A program made the position numbers and the translations under genes. Below the pieces are notes generated by a model. The model made no database searches. It was not told the DNA's origin and was given only the letters and a program-made list of their open reading frames with translations. 64,000 nucleotides of DNA from Hyphomicrobiales bacterium (lineage in GTDB: Bacteria; Pseudomonadota; Alphaproteobacteria; Rhizobiales; Rhizobiaceae): positions 62,001-126,000 of the forward strand of contig UBWZ01000008.1 of NCBI GenBank assembly GCA_900469345.1, written 5' to 3'. Shown in pieces: positions 8,706 to 16,568 of this stretch (position 1 is its first letter; each line of letters begins with the position of its first letter).

Positions 8706-9581
8706 TTACTGGAACAGACGCAGGATGTTCTGCGAGCTGGAGTTGGCAATCGAGAGCGACTGGACGGCAAGCTGCTGCTGCGTCTGCAGCGCAGACAGCT
8801 TGGCGGACTCTTCTTCCATATCGGCGTCGACCAGACGGCTGACACCTTCGTCGATGGCGTCGGACAGCTTGCCGGCATAGGTCGTCTGCAGGTCGATACG
8901 GGTGGACATCGCACCGAGTGCGCCGCCGCCGATGGTCATCTGCTTGAGGGCGCTTTCGACGTTGGTCAGTGCCGTCGAGATGTCGCCGCTGGTGCTCGAG
9001 CTGCTGAGGCTGATGCCCATGACCGTTCCGAGGACGCCGCCGGTGCCTGCACCGCCGCTGATGCTGTCGAACAGGGCGTAGGTGGCGATGTTGTAGCTTG
9101 CGGTGGTAACCGAAACGCCGCCGGTGCTGTCGCGAACGAAGCCGTCAACCACGGTTCCGCTGCTCTGGCCGTCGGCGACCATCCAGTTTTCGCCGGAGAA
9201 CGAGGCGCCCTGGGCGATCGAGGTCAGCTGTTCCTGCAGCTTGCCGATTTCGAGCTGAACCTGGTCCTTGTCGGTCGAGGTTTCAGTTGCCGTAACGAGC
9301 TTGGACTTGATCTCGTTGACGACGTCGATGGCGCTCGACATGGCGGAGTAGGCAGTGTCGACCTTGGCAGCGCCAACGCCGAGGGCGTCGGAAGCAGCGT
9401 TCAGGGCCTTGTTGTCCGAGTTCATGGTCGTGGAGATCGACCAGTAGGCGACGTTGTCGGAAGCTTTGCCGACCTTGTAGCCGGAAGATACGGCGCTCTG
9501 AGTCTGTTCGAGGCTCTTGTTGATGCTGCTGAGCGTCTGGAGTGCGGACGAAGCGGAAGAATTAAAGTTGATGCTAGTCAT
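8706..9581 (-). CDS. fla: Flagellin (291 residues)
   Basis: Second of the tandem minus-strand flagellins. The N-terminal core (LQTLSSINKSLEQTQSAVSS, GYKVGKASDNVAYWSIST) and C-terminal core (SRLVDADMEEESAKLSALQT) are intact. The open frame extends to 9620, but that ATG has no ribosome-binding site. The ATG at 9581 has AGGGGA 8 nt upstream and gives exactly 291 residues, the length of its two close paralogues, so 9581 is chosen. It is divergent to the glycosyltransferase gene. Confidence 0.96.
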   Translation of the reverse strand: MTSINFNSSASSALQTLSSINKSLEQTQSAVSSGYKVGKASDNVAYWSISTTMNSDNKALNAASDALGVGAAKVDTAYSAMSSAIDVVNEIKSKLVTATETSTDKDQVQLEIGKLQEQLTSIAQGASFSGENWMVADGQSSGTVVDGFVRDSTGGVSVTTASYNIATYALFDSISGGAGTGGVLGTVMGISLSSSSTSGDISTALTNVESALKQMTIGGGALGAMSTRIDLQTTYAGKLSDAIDEGVSRLVDADMEEESAKLSALQTQQQLAVQSLSIANSSSQNILRLFQ

Positions 9582-9948
9582 TTGGAGTGTCCCCTGAGAC
9601 TCGTTACTAAAGGAGGACATACCGGGTTCGGTAGGTCACCGGTAAATGATGGTCCGGCTTCATGCCCCTTGTACCTTACCGGCCCAAGCCCATCATCTGA
9701 GGCTCAATCTCGCAGTCATTTCTTGCCAAGCTCTTAAGTTTGGGCGCCGCCGGCAAGCACCGGAAACCTTGGTTAACAGCTTGGAAATTCTAGGGTTCGG
9801 GCGGTTAATCGAACGTTTAGCAAGGCCTTCGTTGTGCCAATCCGGCCTCAAGTAAGCTTCGCCTGTCACAGTGCCCGCAAAACACCCATTCCGGACCCCG
9901 GCCGCCCTCTTGGGTCTGCCGGTCCAGGCCGTTCAGACGGAGTCAGTC
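9582..9948. promoter_or_regulatory. Divergent regulatory region between flagellin and glycosyltransferase
   Basis: This 367-bp gap holds the leader of the minus-strand flagellin and the upstream region of the plus-strand glycosyltransferase. TTAA half-sites occur near 9772 and 9806 but not at CtrA spacing. An in-frame GTG at 9871 would extend the glycosyltransferase, but it has no ribosome-binding site. No other gene is seen. Confidence 0.5.
9629..9666 (-). promoter_or_regulatory. Conserved flagellin leader element (copy 3)
   Basis: GGCATGAAGCC (9666-9656, minus strand) is followed 24-25 nt later by a short hairpin, CGGT-5 nt-ACCG (9641-9629), 47 nt before the start codon at 9581. The stem sequence differs from those of copies 1, 2 and 4, but pairing is kept. 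Confidence 0.5.
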
Positions 9949-11871
9949 TTGAATACGCAGATTTCCTATCAAGCCGCGTCCGCAAGCTTCAAAGCTGGTC
10001 ACTACACGCAGGCACTCGTGACCATCAACCGCCTCCTGGAAATCAACGCGGATGCCCGCACCTATGCACTGCTTGCCAAAACCTTAAGCCAGCTGGGTTT
10101 CAAGGCGGAGGCCTGCAAGGCCTATCTCGCCGCGGCCGAGAAGGGTGGAAGCAATGCGGGCGACCATCTTGTGGAGGCGATCAAGCTCAATTTCGAGCTG
10201 GGGAACAAGGAGGAAGCTCTCGCGCTGTCGAGCCGGTTGCAGCCCAAGCAGTGCGCCCAGCCCGATTGCGCCTTCGTCATCGCGTCGATTCTCTTCGAGC
10301 GTGATCAGTATGATCTGGCGGCCGTTTTCAAGAACGTCTTGATGAAGAGCGACAACCTCGATCACGTCCTGCTTGGCATCCGCATCACGGCGAGTGTCTG
10401 GGACATCTTTAAGCCGGCAGATATCGAGGCGGCCTATAATGTCCTCAAGCGCGTTCCGAGCGACAACCGCGTCCGTGTCCTCTATCTGACCTTCTGCCGC
10501 GAGCACAACAAATACGACTCGGTGGAGCGCCACCAGCCCATCATCGAAAAAGCGCTTGCGGCTGGAGATATGGATTGCCTCAACGCCGAATCGCCCTTCT
10601 TCAATGTCAACTGGTGCGGCGACGAGCGCATCAACCAGCTGGCGATTGGTCGTACCCCCCCGTTCAACCCGCAGTGCACCTCGGTCAGGCGCGCAATGCC
10701 CCATAGCTGGGGCGAAAAGATCCGCATCGGCTACGTCTCGTCCGATCTCTTCGATCAGCATGCGACGATGAAGCTGATCCGGCGCGTGCTGGAATTGCAT
10801 GACCGCGACCGGTTCGAAATCACGCTGTTCTGCCATACCAAGCCCGAACTGCTGGCCTTCAACAGCGCGGATCGCAGCGCCTGGGGTGAAATCGTCACCA
10901 TTCTCGACATGAACACGAAAGAGGTCTTCGAGGAGATCCGCCGCCGCGAAATCGATATCCTCGTCGATCTCAAGGGCCATACGCACGGAAGCCGCCTCGA
11001 CATCTTCAACTGGCCTGCCGCGCCCATCCATGTGACCTGGCTTGGCTTCCCGGGATCGGTCAACAATGTCGACCTCGATTATGCCATCGGCGATCCCACG
11101 GTGCTGCCCATGTCGTCGGCCCCCTTTTACCGCGAGAAGTTCTGCCGCCTGCCGGACACCTATCAGCCGAACGACCCGCTGAACCGTCATCTTCCACAGC
11201 CCGTCACCCGCAAGCAACTCGGCCTGCCGGACGACACGTTTATCTTCGCTTCCTTCAACGCACCGCGCAAGATTTCCCTCCCGACCATCAATGCTTGGCT
11301 TAAGATCCTGAAGCGCACGCCGGGCAGCGCGATCGCTATCCTCCACCACAGCCCGGAAAGCCGCAGCTTCATCAGAAAGAAGCTGGTGGAAGGCGGGATT
11401 GCCGCAAGCCGAATCTTCTTCATGCAAAAGCTGGACTTCCAGCTTCACATCAACCGAATTCCGGTGTTCGATCTGGGGCTGGATACCTTCCCTTACAATG
11501 GTCACACCACCACGTCGGAACAGCTCTGGGCGGGCCTGCCCGTGCTGACCGTCAGGGGGACCAACTTTGCCTCCCGCGTCACCGAAAGCCTGCTCGGAGC
11601 CATCGGTGTCCCCGAACTCGTGGCCGATACGCTGGACGCCTACATCGATCGGGCCGTCCATTATTTCAACAGCTCGGAAGAGCTGAAGGAATTCCGTGCC
11701 CGTATCGAGGCAAACCGTTTCATCAGTCCTCTGTTTGATGCCGACCGCTTCCGGCAGCATCTCGAGACAGGCTACCTGACGATGGTGGATCGCGCCAAGG
11801 CAGGTCTGGAGCCCGACCACATCGACGTTCCGGCGCTTCCTCCCCGGACCAAACCCTTCCTGCAGCGCTGA
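9949..11871 (+). CDS. TPR-containing O-GlcNAc-transferase-like (SPINDLY/GT41) glycosyltransferase
   Basis: About 640 residues. The first ~110 form helical TPR-like repeats (FKAGHYTQALVTINRLLEIN). From ~255 the protein matches the bacterial SPINDLY/OGT family: IRIGYVSSDLFDQHATMK, DILVDLKGHTHGSRLDI, HVTWLGFPGSVNNVDLDYAI, and near residue 509 GLDTFPYNGHTTTSEQLWAG. This family transfers a sugar from a nucleotide donor to protein Ser/Thr. The TTG at 9949 is chosen because GGAG lies 6 nt upstream; a GTG at 9871 lacks one. It is nested between flagellin genes, which suggests flagellin as substrate, as for the TPR glycosyltransferase FlmG of Caulobacter. That substrate is inferred. Confidence 0.85.
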   Translation: MNTQISYQAASASFKAGHYTQALVTINRLLEINADARTYALLAKTLSQLGFKAEACKAYLAAAEKGGSNAGDHLVEAIKLNFELGNKEEALALSSRLQPKQCAQPDCAFVIASILFERDQYDLAAVFKNVLMKSDNLDHVLLGIRITASVWDIFKPADIEAAYNVLKRVPSDNRVRVLYLTFCREHNKYDSVERHQPIIEKALAAGDMDCLNAESPFFNVNWCGDERINQLAIGRTPPFNPQCTSVRRAMPHSWGEKIRIGYVSSDLFDQHATMKLIRRVLELHDRDRFEITLFCHTKPELLAFNSADRSAWGEIVTILDMNTKEVFEEIRRREIDILVDLKGHTHGSRLDIFNWPAAPIHVTWLGFPGSVNNVDLDYAIGDPTVLPMSSAPFYREKFCRLPDTYQPNDPLNRHLPQPVTRKQLGLPDDTFIFASFNAPRKISLPTINAWLKILKRTPGSAIAILHHSPESRSFIRKKLVEGGIAASRIFFMQKLDFQLHINRIPVFDLGLDTFPYNGHTTTSEQLWAGLPVLTVRGTNFASRVTESLLGAIGVPELVADTLDAYIDRAVHYFNSSEELKEFRARIEANRFISPLFDADRFRQHLETGYLTMVDRAKAGLEPDHIDVPALPPRTKPFLQR

Positions 11872-12129
11872 GCGGTCCGCACGGTTTGACGATCGGCAAC
11901 CCTGATGGCGTCCCGGTCCGATGACCGGCGCCGTATTCGTGACGCGACAGCCCGCACCATTGCGTTGATTCGTGAAGTGATTCGCTGGACTTGCGCTGAT
12001 GGCGGCAGGTTGCAGCACGCGCCGCCTTCCCGGATTCTGATCGGGAAGCCCGAAGATCGGCCAAAACGCGGCCGCCGGGGCAGCTCTGGATGTACAAAAG
12101 TAACGAAGGTTGCCAGCCATCCGGAACGT

Positions 12130-12144
12130 TTAACTCGCTGTTAA
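12130..12144. promoter_or_regulatory. CtrA-type box TTAA-N7-TTAA
   Basis: TTAA at 12130-12133 and TTAA at 12141-12144 have a 7-nt spacer, 134 bp upstream of the flagellin start. It is the second full-consensus box in the cluster; the first is at 1196-1210, also upstream of a flagellin. Binding is inferred. Confidence 0.5.
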
Positions 12145-12203
12145 CCATAAACTGATTTTCTGTGCATATCGCAACGGCGAGCCGACATGGAGACAGCGCG
12201 GCA

Positions 12204-12238
12204 GGCATGAGGCTGATCGTCGTTACCGGAGCACCCGG
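12204..12238 (+). promoter_or_regulatory. Conserved flagellin leader element (copy 4)
   Basis: GGCATGAGGCT (12204-12214) is followed 22 nt later by the hairpin CCGG-5 nt-CCGG (12226-12238), 39 nt before the flagellin ATG. Same arrangement as copies 1-3, here on the plus strand. Confidence 0.5.
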
Positions 12239-12277
12239 GGTGCCCACCCAGTTCAATGCCATAAGGGGCAACTTTCA

Positions 12278-13153
12278 ATGACCAGCATTTTGACGAACGT
12301 CGCCGCAAATTCGGCACTCCAGACTCTGAGCAGCATCAACAAGAACCTCGAAAACACCCAGGACATGGTGTCGTCCGGTTACAAGGTTGCCAAGGCCGCG
12401 GATAACGTCGCCTACTGGTCGATCTCGACCACGATGAACTCGGACGGCAAGGCCCTCAACGCCGCTTCCGACGCCCTCGGCGTCGGCGCTGCCAAGGTCG
12501 ATACCGCTTACTCCGCCATGGAAAGCGCCATCGACGTCGTCAACGAGATCAAGTCCAAGCTGGTCACGGCCACGGAAGGCTCGACCGACAAGGCGAAGAT
12601 CCAGCTGGAAATCAGCAAGCTGCAGGAGCAGCTGACCTCGATCGCCCAGGGCGCATCGTTCTCCGGCGAAAACTGGATGGTCTCGGACGGCCAGACGGTC
12701 GGCACCGTCGTCGACGGCTTCGTTCGCGACAGCACCGGCGTCGCGGTTACCACCGCCAGCTACGATATCGCTGCCAATGCCATGTTCGACAGCATCACCG
12801 GTGGCGTCGGCGCCGGCGGCCTGCTGGGCACCGTCATGACCATCGACCTCAACAGCATCACCACTACCGACGACATCGCCGCCCTTCTGACGAACACGGA
12901 AACGGCGCTCTCCAGCCTGACCAACGCCGGCGCAGCGCTCGGTGCTCTGACCACCCGTATCGACCTGCAGACGGACTACGCCTCCAAGCTGTCCGACGCG
13001 ATCGACGAAGGTGTCAGCCGTCTGGTCGACGCCGACATGGAAGAAGAGTCCGCCAAGCTGTCTGCCCTGCAGACGCAGCAGCAGCTCGCCGTCCAGTCGC
13101 TCTCGATTGCCAATTCCGGGCCGCAGAACATCCTCAAGCTCTTCCAGCAGTAA
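12278..13153 (+). CDS. fla: Flagellin (291 residues)
   Basis: Fourth flagellin of the cluster, on the opposite strand to the others. The ends are very close to those of the tandem pair (LQTLSSINKNLENTQDMVSS; SRLVDADMEEESAKLSALQT); the variable centre differs (NAMFDSITGGVGAGGLLGTV). The ATG has AAGGGG upstream. It has its own CtrA-like box, leader and terminator, so it is probably transcribed alone. By position it resembles the flagellin just upstream of motB in related rhizobia. Confidence 0.96.
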   Translation: MTSILTNVAANSALQTLSSINKNLENTQDMVSSGYKVAKAADNVAYWSISTTMNSDGKALNAASDALGVGAAKVDTAYSAMESAIDVVNEIKSKLVTATEGSTDKAKIQLEISKLQEQLTSIAQGASFSGENWMVSDGQTVGTVVDGFVRDSTGVAVTTASYDIAANAMFDSITGGVGAGGLLGTVMTIDLNSITTTDDIAALLTNTETALSSLTNAGAALGALTTRIDLQTDYASKLSDAIDEGVSRLVDADMEEESAKLSALQTQQQLAVQSLSIANSGPQNILKLFQQ

Positions 13154-13177
13154 GCGCTTCAGAAGTCCCGATATTTC

Positions 13178-13211
13178 GACGGCCGCTCCTTCGGGGCGGC
13201 CGTCTTCTTTT
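13178..13211 (+). terminator. Flagellin terminator
   Basis: A 9-bp stem (13178-13186 with 13196-13204) with a 9-nt loop is followed by TTCTTTT. It begins 24 nt after the flagellin stop codon and separates it from the motB operon. Confidence 0.85.
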
Positions 13212-13404
13212 GCAGCCAGGGCGTCGCGCGCGGCTCACCCGGCAGCATCATCCTCGCACAAGTTTGCTTGCCTAGGTTCGGGTCTATTCCTTCGCCGAAC
13301 CTCCCGTGCCGCGTATCGACGGCGCATCCGGAAGGCATTGGTGCAGAGAGCGGACGAAGGATGCTGCGGCGTCCATGCCGCAGGCGACGTTGATGGAGTG
13401 CGTT

Positions 13405-14046
13405 ATGAATTCCCCACTGGCCAGATATCTGCGGGACTTCGGTGCGGAGTCGACGCCGGCGGCAGTGCATGTCGAGGCACCCGCGCCGCTGCAGATCGAA
13501 ACCGATTTCCCCGCCTTCGAGGAAGTGGTTGTGACCGTCGATATCGATGCGGAGCGCCGGCAGGCCTACGACGACGGCTTCAAGGCAGCGACCGAGCAGA
13601 TGGCGGCAGACCATGCCCAGGCAATCGAAGACCTTGAGCAGAAGCATGCCGCCGAACTGGAAGCGCAGCGCCAGGAATTCGAGGGTGGGGTCGCCGATTA
13701 TCTGGCGAAGGCCCTGCCGGAGCTGACGGAGCGCATCAGCGGCGAACTTGCCGATGCCGCGGTCCACCTCCTGGCCCCCATTCTGAAGGACGAACTTGCG
13801 CGACAGGCCGTATCCGAGCTGGCGGACCAGATGAAGCCTTTCCTGGCCAGGGAAACGCTCGAGCAGATCCGCGTGTCGGGACCGGAAAATCTTTGCGATC
13901 TTCTCCGCGAGAGGCTCGAGGAAGTCGACGGCGCCGTCGAGTTCGTGACGTCCGAGGAGGCCGATCTGCGCGTCGAACTCGGCGATACCCTGCTGGTCAC
14001 CCGGCTTTCCGCCTTCACGGCCGATCTTGAGCGAGTTCTGGCATGA
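13405..14046 (+). CDS. Divergent FliH-like flagellar export stator protein
   Basis: A 213-residue product with the architecture of FliH/YscL: a short N-terminal segment, a charged coiled coil (about residues 50-95, [20 protein letters not shown]) and a C-terminal region that ends like FliH ([20 protein letters not shown], then [14 protein letters not shown]). FliH regulates and anchors the export ATPase FliI. Overall identity to known FliH is low, so this is a fold-level assignment. The ATG at 13405 has GGAG 6 nt upstream; an upstream in-frame ATG at 13393 is weaker. The stop overlaps motB by ATGA. Confidence 0.6.
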   Translation: MNSPLARYLRDFGAESTPAAVHVEAPAPLQIETDFPAFEEVVVTVDIDAERRQAYDDGFKAATEQMAADHAQAIEDLEQKHAAELEAQRQEFEGGVADYLAKALPELTERISGELADAAVHLLAPILKDELARQAVSELADQMKPFLARETLEQIRVSGPENLCDLLRERLEEVDGAVEFVTSEEADLRVELGDTLLVTRLSAFTADLERVLA

Positions 14047-15290
14047 GCGAAGCTGAAAACCACCACCACGGCAAGAACGAGATCATCATCATCAAGCGCC
14101 ACAGGGGTGATCACGACAGCCACCACGGCGGTGCCTGGAAGATCGCCTTCGCCGATTTCATGACGGCGATGATGGCCTTTTTCCTCGTCATGTGGCTGGT
14201 GAACGCCTCGAACGAAGAGACCAAGGCGTCGCTGGCAAGCTACTTCAATCCCGTGCCGCTGTCCGACAACACGCCGGCGTCGAAGGGCATTCAGAAGCCA
14301 GCCGACCAGGCCGAAGGCGAGGCGGCGCAGCAGAAGTCGAAGGTCGAGAACGATCGCGTCGGCGGTGGCAAGGCCGGGCTGGACGGCGAGTCCATCTCCG
14401 CTTCGGGCGACGACATGAACTATTCCGAGTCCGACCTCTTCAAGAACCCGTATTCCGTGCTTGCCAATATCGCGCAGGAAGTCGGCCAGCAGGACAATGT
14501 CAGCACCAAGGGTGATGGCGGCGCCAGTAATTCGGGCCCGTCGTCCGGGGCCGACGGCGGCGAAGCCTACCGTGACCCGTTCGACCCGGACTTCTGGAGC
14601 AAGCAGCTTGACGTCGCCTCTAAGGGCAATGGCAAGACGAGCGCCGACAGCAGTCTGCCCGGCAAGGAGGCAAGTGCCTTTTCGCAGCCGCCGGCGCCGA
14701 CCACGGATCCGGCCAAGCCCGAGGCAAAGCCTGCAGCGCCGGCGGCCGAAGTCGCCATGGCGGACCCCGCTGCTGCCGCCAAGGAGGCCGCAACGGCGGC
14801 AGCGGGCGCAAAGGCGGCCGACGCTGCACAGCAGCAGGAGGCAGACAAGCTTCAGAAGGAAATCCAGAGCCAGGTGGCCGGCATTGCCGGGAAGCTGGCG
14901 GAAGGAATCCTCGTCCAGCCGGCTGAGGGAGGCGTGCTGATCACCGTATCGGACGAGGCCAACACCTCGATGTTCGGCGTGGGTTCGGCGCTTCCCAACA
15001 AGGAGCTTGTCCTTGCCATGGAAAAGATCGGCAAGGTTCTGGCCGAGCGCCAGGGTTCCGTGATCATTCGCGGGCATACGGATGCGCGCCCCTACAAGGG
15101 AAGCTCCGGCGACAACTGGGGCCTTTCCATGTCGCGCGCCCATGCTGCCTATTACATGCTGGTACGCGGCGGGCTCAAGGAAGACCGCATCAAGCAGGTC
15201 TCCGGCTTCGCCGACCGTCGCCTGCAGGTCCCCGACAAGCCGCTTGACGGTGCAAACCGCCGCATCGAGATCCTGCTCAGCCAGGGATAG
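14043..15290 (+). CDS. motB: Flagellar stator protein MotB
   Basis: Stator subunit that anchors to peptidoglycan and conducts protons with MotA. The 415-residue product has a His-rich cytoplasmic N-terminus, one membrane segment at about 33-53 with [20 protein letters not shown], and Asp38 at the proton-binding site. A long Ala/Pro/Glu-rich periplasmic linker follows, then an OmpA-type peptidoglycan-binding domain (about 285-415, [14 protein letters not shown]). The linker makes it longer than enteric MotB (~308), as in rhizobia. motA is not in the window. Confidence 0.96.
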   Translation: MSEAENHHHGKNEIIIIKRHRGDHDSHHGGAWKIAFADFMTAMMAFFLVMWLVNASNEETKASLASYFNPVPLSDNTPASKGIQKPADQAEGEAAQQKSKVENDRVGGGKAGLDGESISASGDDMNYSESDLFKNPYSVLANIAQEVGQQDNVSTKGDGGASNSGPSSGADGGEAYRDPFDPDFWSKQLDVASKGNGKTSADSSLPGKEASAFSQPPAPTTDPAKPEAKPAAPAAEVAMADPAAAAKEAATAAAGAKAADAAQQQEADKLQKEIQSQVAGIAGKLAEGILVQPAEGGVLITVSDEANTSMFGVGSALPNKELVLAMEKIGKVLAERQGSVIIRGHTDARPYKGSSGDNWGLSMSRAHAAYYMLVRGGLKEDRIKQVSGFADRRLQVPDKPLDGANRRIEILLSQG

Positions 15291-15332
15291 CCGCCCCACG
15301 GTGGAAAGGCTCCAGACAAGAAGGTCGTAACA

Positions 15333-16568
15333 ATGCGTTCGCGCAATCGCCAAGTCAGACTGAGATCCATCCTTGCGGGCGCCATGCTCGCCGGGGCTGG
15401 ACCGGCTTTGGCCGCCGACGACCTGGAGCCCTACAAGATGATCCGCTCGCTGCAGTTCATCCAGGACTCGATCGTCATGGGGGATCACTCCGCCAACGAA
15501 ATGCAGCGCTTTCTTCTCAAGACCCTCGACCAACGCCTGCGCACCATCGGTCCCGAGGCCTTCAAGGATACCCGCAACGTCGACGCGGTCTTCATGTTCG
15601 CCATGAGTGGCGGCAATCCGCAGACGCTCGAATACTTGGCATCCCGCGACATCGAGGGCGATTTCGACAACCGACTGACGCGGGTGCTGCGCCGTTACCT
15701 GCAAGGGCAGGGGGTGTCGGCGCTGCCGTCGTTCGATGAGCTCGTCAAGGAATACAGCGCCACAGACGTTGGGCCCTACCTCGCTCTGGTCGCCGGCAAC
15801 ACCACCGCGGGCATCGAGCCGCAGAGGGCTCTCGGCTATTTCGACCAGGTCCGGCTGCTGGCTCCGGGCACCAACCTCGAGGAGGCGGCGCTGCGGCGGT
15901 CGCTCACCGTTACCCTTCACCTCTCGGATTTCCACCGGTCGCTCGACCTGTCGGGTAAATATGTCCGCCGCTTCCTGTACTCGCCCTATGCGAGCCAGTT
16001 CGTCGACATGTTCGTCCAGCTCGTCGTCGATGGCGAGGGAAGCTTCGAGCGCGGCGAATGGACCGATCTCGTGTCCCTGATGGACGACGCACGCGCCAAG
16101 GAATTCTATTTGCGGGTCGCTCGCCGTGCGCTTCTGGCCGGCAAGCAGGATCTTGCCAGTGACGCCGCGGCGCGGGCGGACGGGGCCGGTGCTGCAGCCG
16201 GTGATGGCGGTGTCGGGCAGCTTTATGGAGACCTTGCCAACGTCTCGACCGGCAAGGTCTCCGATGCCGCTGAAAAGCTGTCGCAGATACCGGACGATGT
16301 TCTTTCGGACCGCGACAGGAAACTGCGCGACGCCGCACGAGACATTGCCGGACAGATTTTGATGCCGGCCTCTTTGGAGCCTGCCGGCACCGGTTTGCCG
16401 AGCGCAAGTGAAACGAACACCAAGGACGCGCCCGCTGCAGCGTCCGGCATGCAGGCGACCGAGGCGCAGGCCGGCGAGACCGACGGCGCATTCAAATCCT
16501 ACATGGACGAAAACCGGCTGAAGCTGCAGCAGATCGATGACCTGCTCAAGGGGGGAGCAAAGAAATGA
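15333..16568 (+). CDS. motC: Periplasmic motility protein MotC
   Basis: Rhizobial periplasmic protein that works with MotB to open the stator and set swimming speed. The 411-residue product has a signal peptide ending at ALA (about residue 27) and opens with DDLEPYKMIRSLQFIQDSIV, the conserved MotC start. It is largely helical with no membrane segment after the signal. It overlaps fliK by ATGA. Its chaperone MotE is encoded at 4896. Confidence 0.93.
   Translation: MRSRNRQVRLRSILAGAMLAGAGPALAADDLEPYKMIRSLQFIQDSIVMGDHSANEMQRFLLKTLDQRLRTIGPEAFKDTRNVDAVFMFAMSGGNPQTLEYLASRDIEGDFDNRLTRVLRRYLQGQGVSALPSFDELVKEYSATDVGPYLALVAGNTTAGIEPQRALGYFDQVRLLAPGTNLEEAALRRSLTVTLHLSDFHRSLDLSGKYVRRFLYSPYASQFVDMFVQLVVDGEGSFERGEWTDLVSLMDDARAKEFYLRVARRALLAGKQDLASDAAARADGAGAAAGDGGVGQLYGDLANVSTGKVSDAAEKLSQIPDDVLSDRDRKLRDAARDIAGQILMPASLEPAGTGLPSASETNTKDAPAAASGMQATEAQAGETDGAFKSYMDENRLKLQQIDDLLKGGAKK

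Larger units (their letters stand above)
11872..12277. promoter_or_regulatory. Upstream region of the plus-strand flagellin
   Basis: A 406-bp stretch without a convincing gene. Its right half holds a CtrA-type box (12130-12144), a GTTAACCATAA motif also present upstream of the first flagellin, the leader element (12204-12238) and a GGGG ribosome-binding site at about 12265. The left half, after the glycosyltransferase stop, shows no clear terminator or gene. Confidence 0.5.

Noticed and set aside
9646-9855. Small plus-strand open frame (69 codons) upstream of the glycosyltransferase
   Set aside because: No ribosome-binding site and no family; it overlaps the divergent flagellin leader, so it is treated as non-coding.
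9871-9948. N-terminal extension of the glycosyltransferase from GTG 9871
   Set aside because: No Shine-Dalgarno sequence before the GTG, while TTG 9949 has GGAG at proper spacing.
10084-12120. Minus-strand open frame of 678 codons opposite the glycosyltransferase
   Set aside because: It lies opposite clear GT41-family motifs and shows no recognisable fold or start signals.
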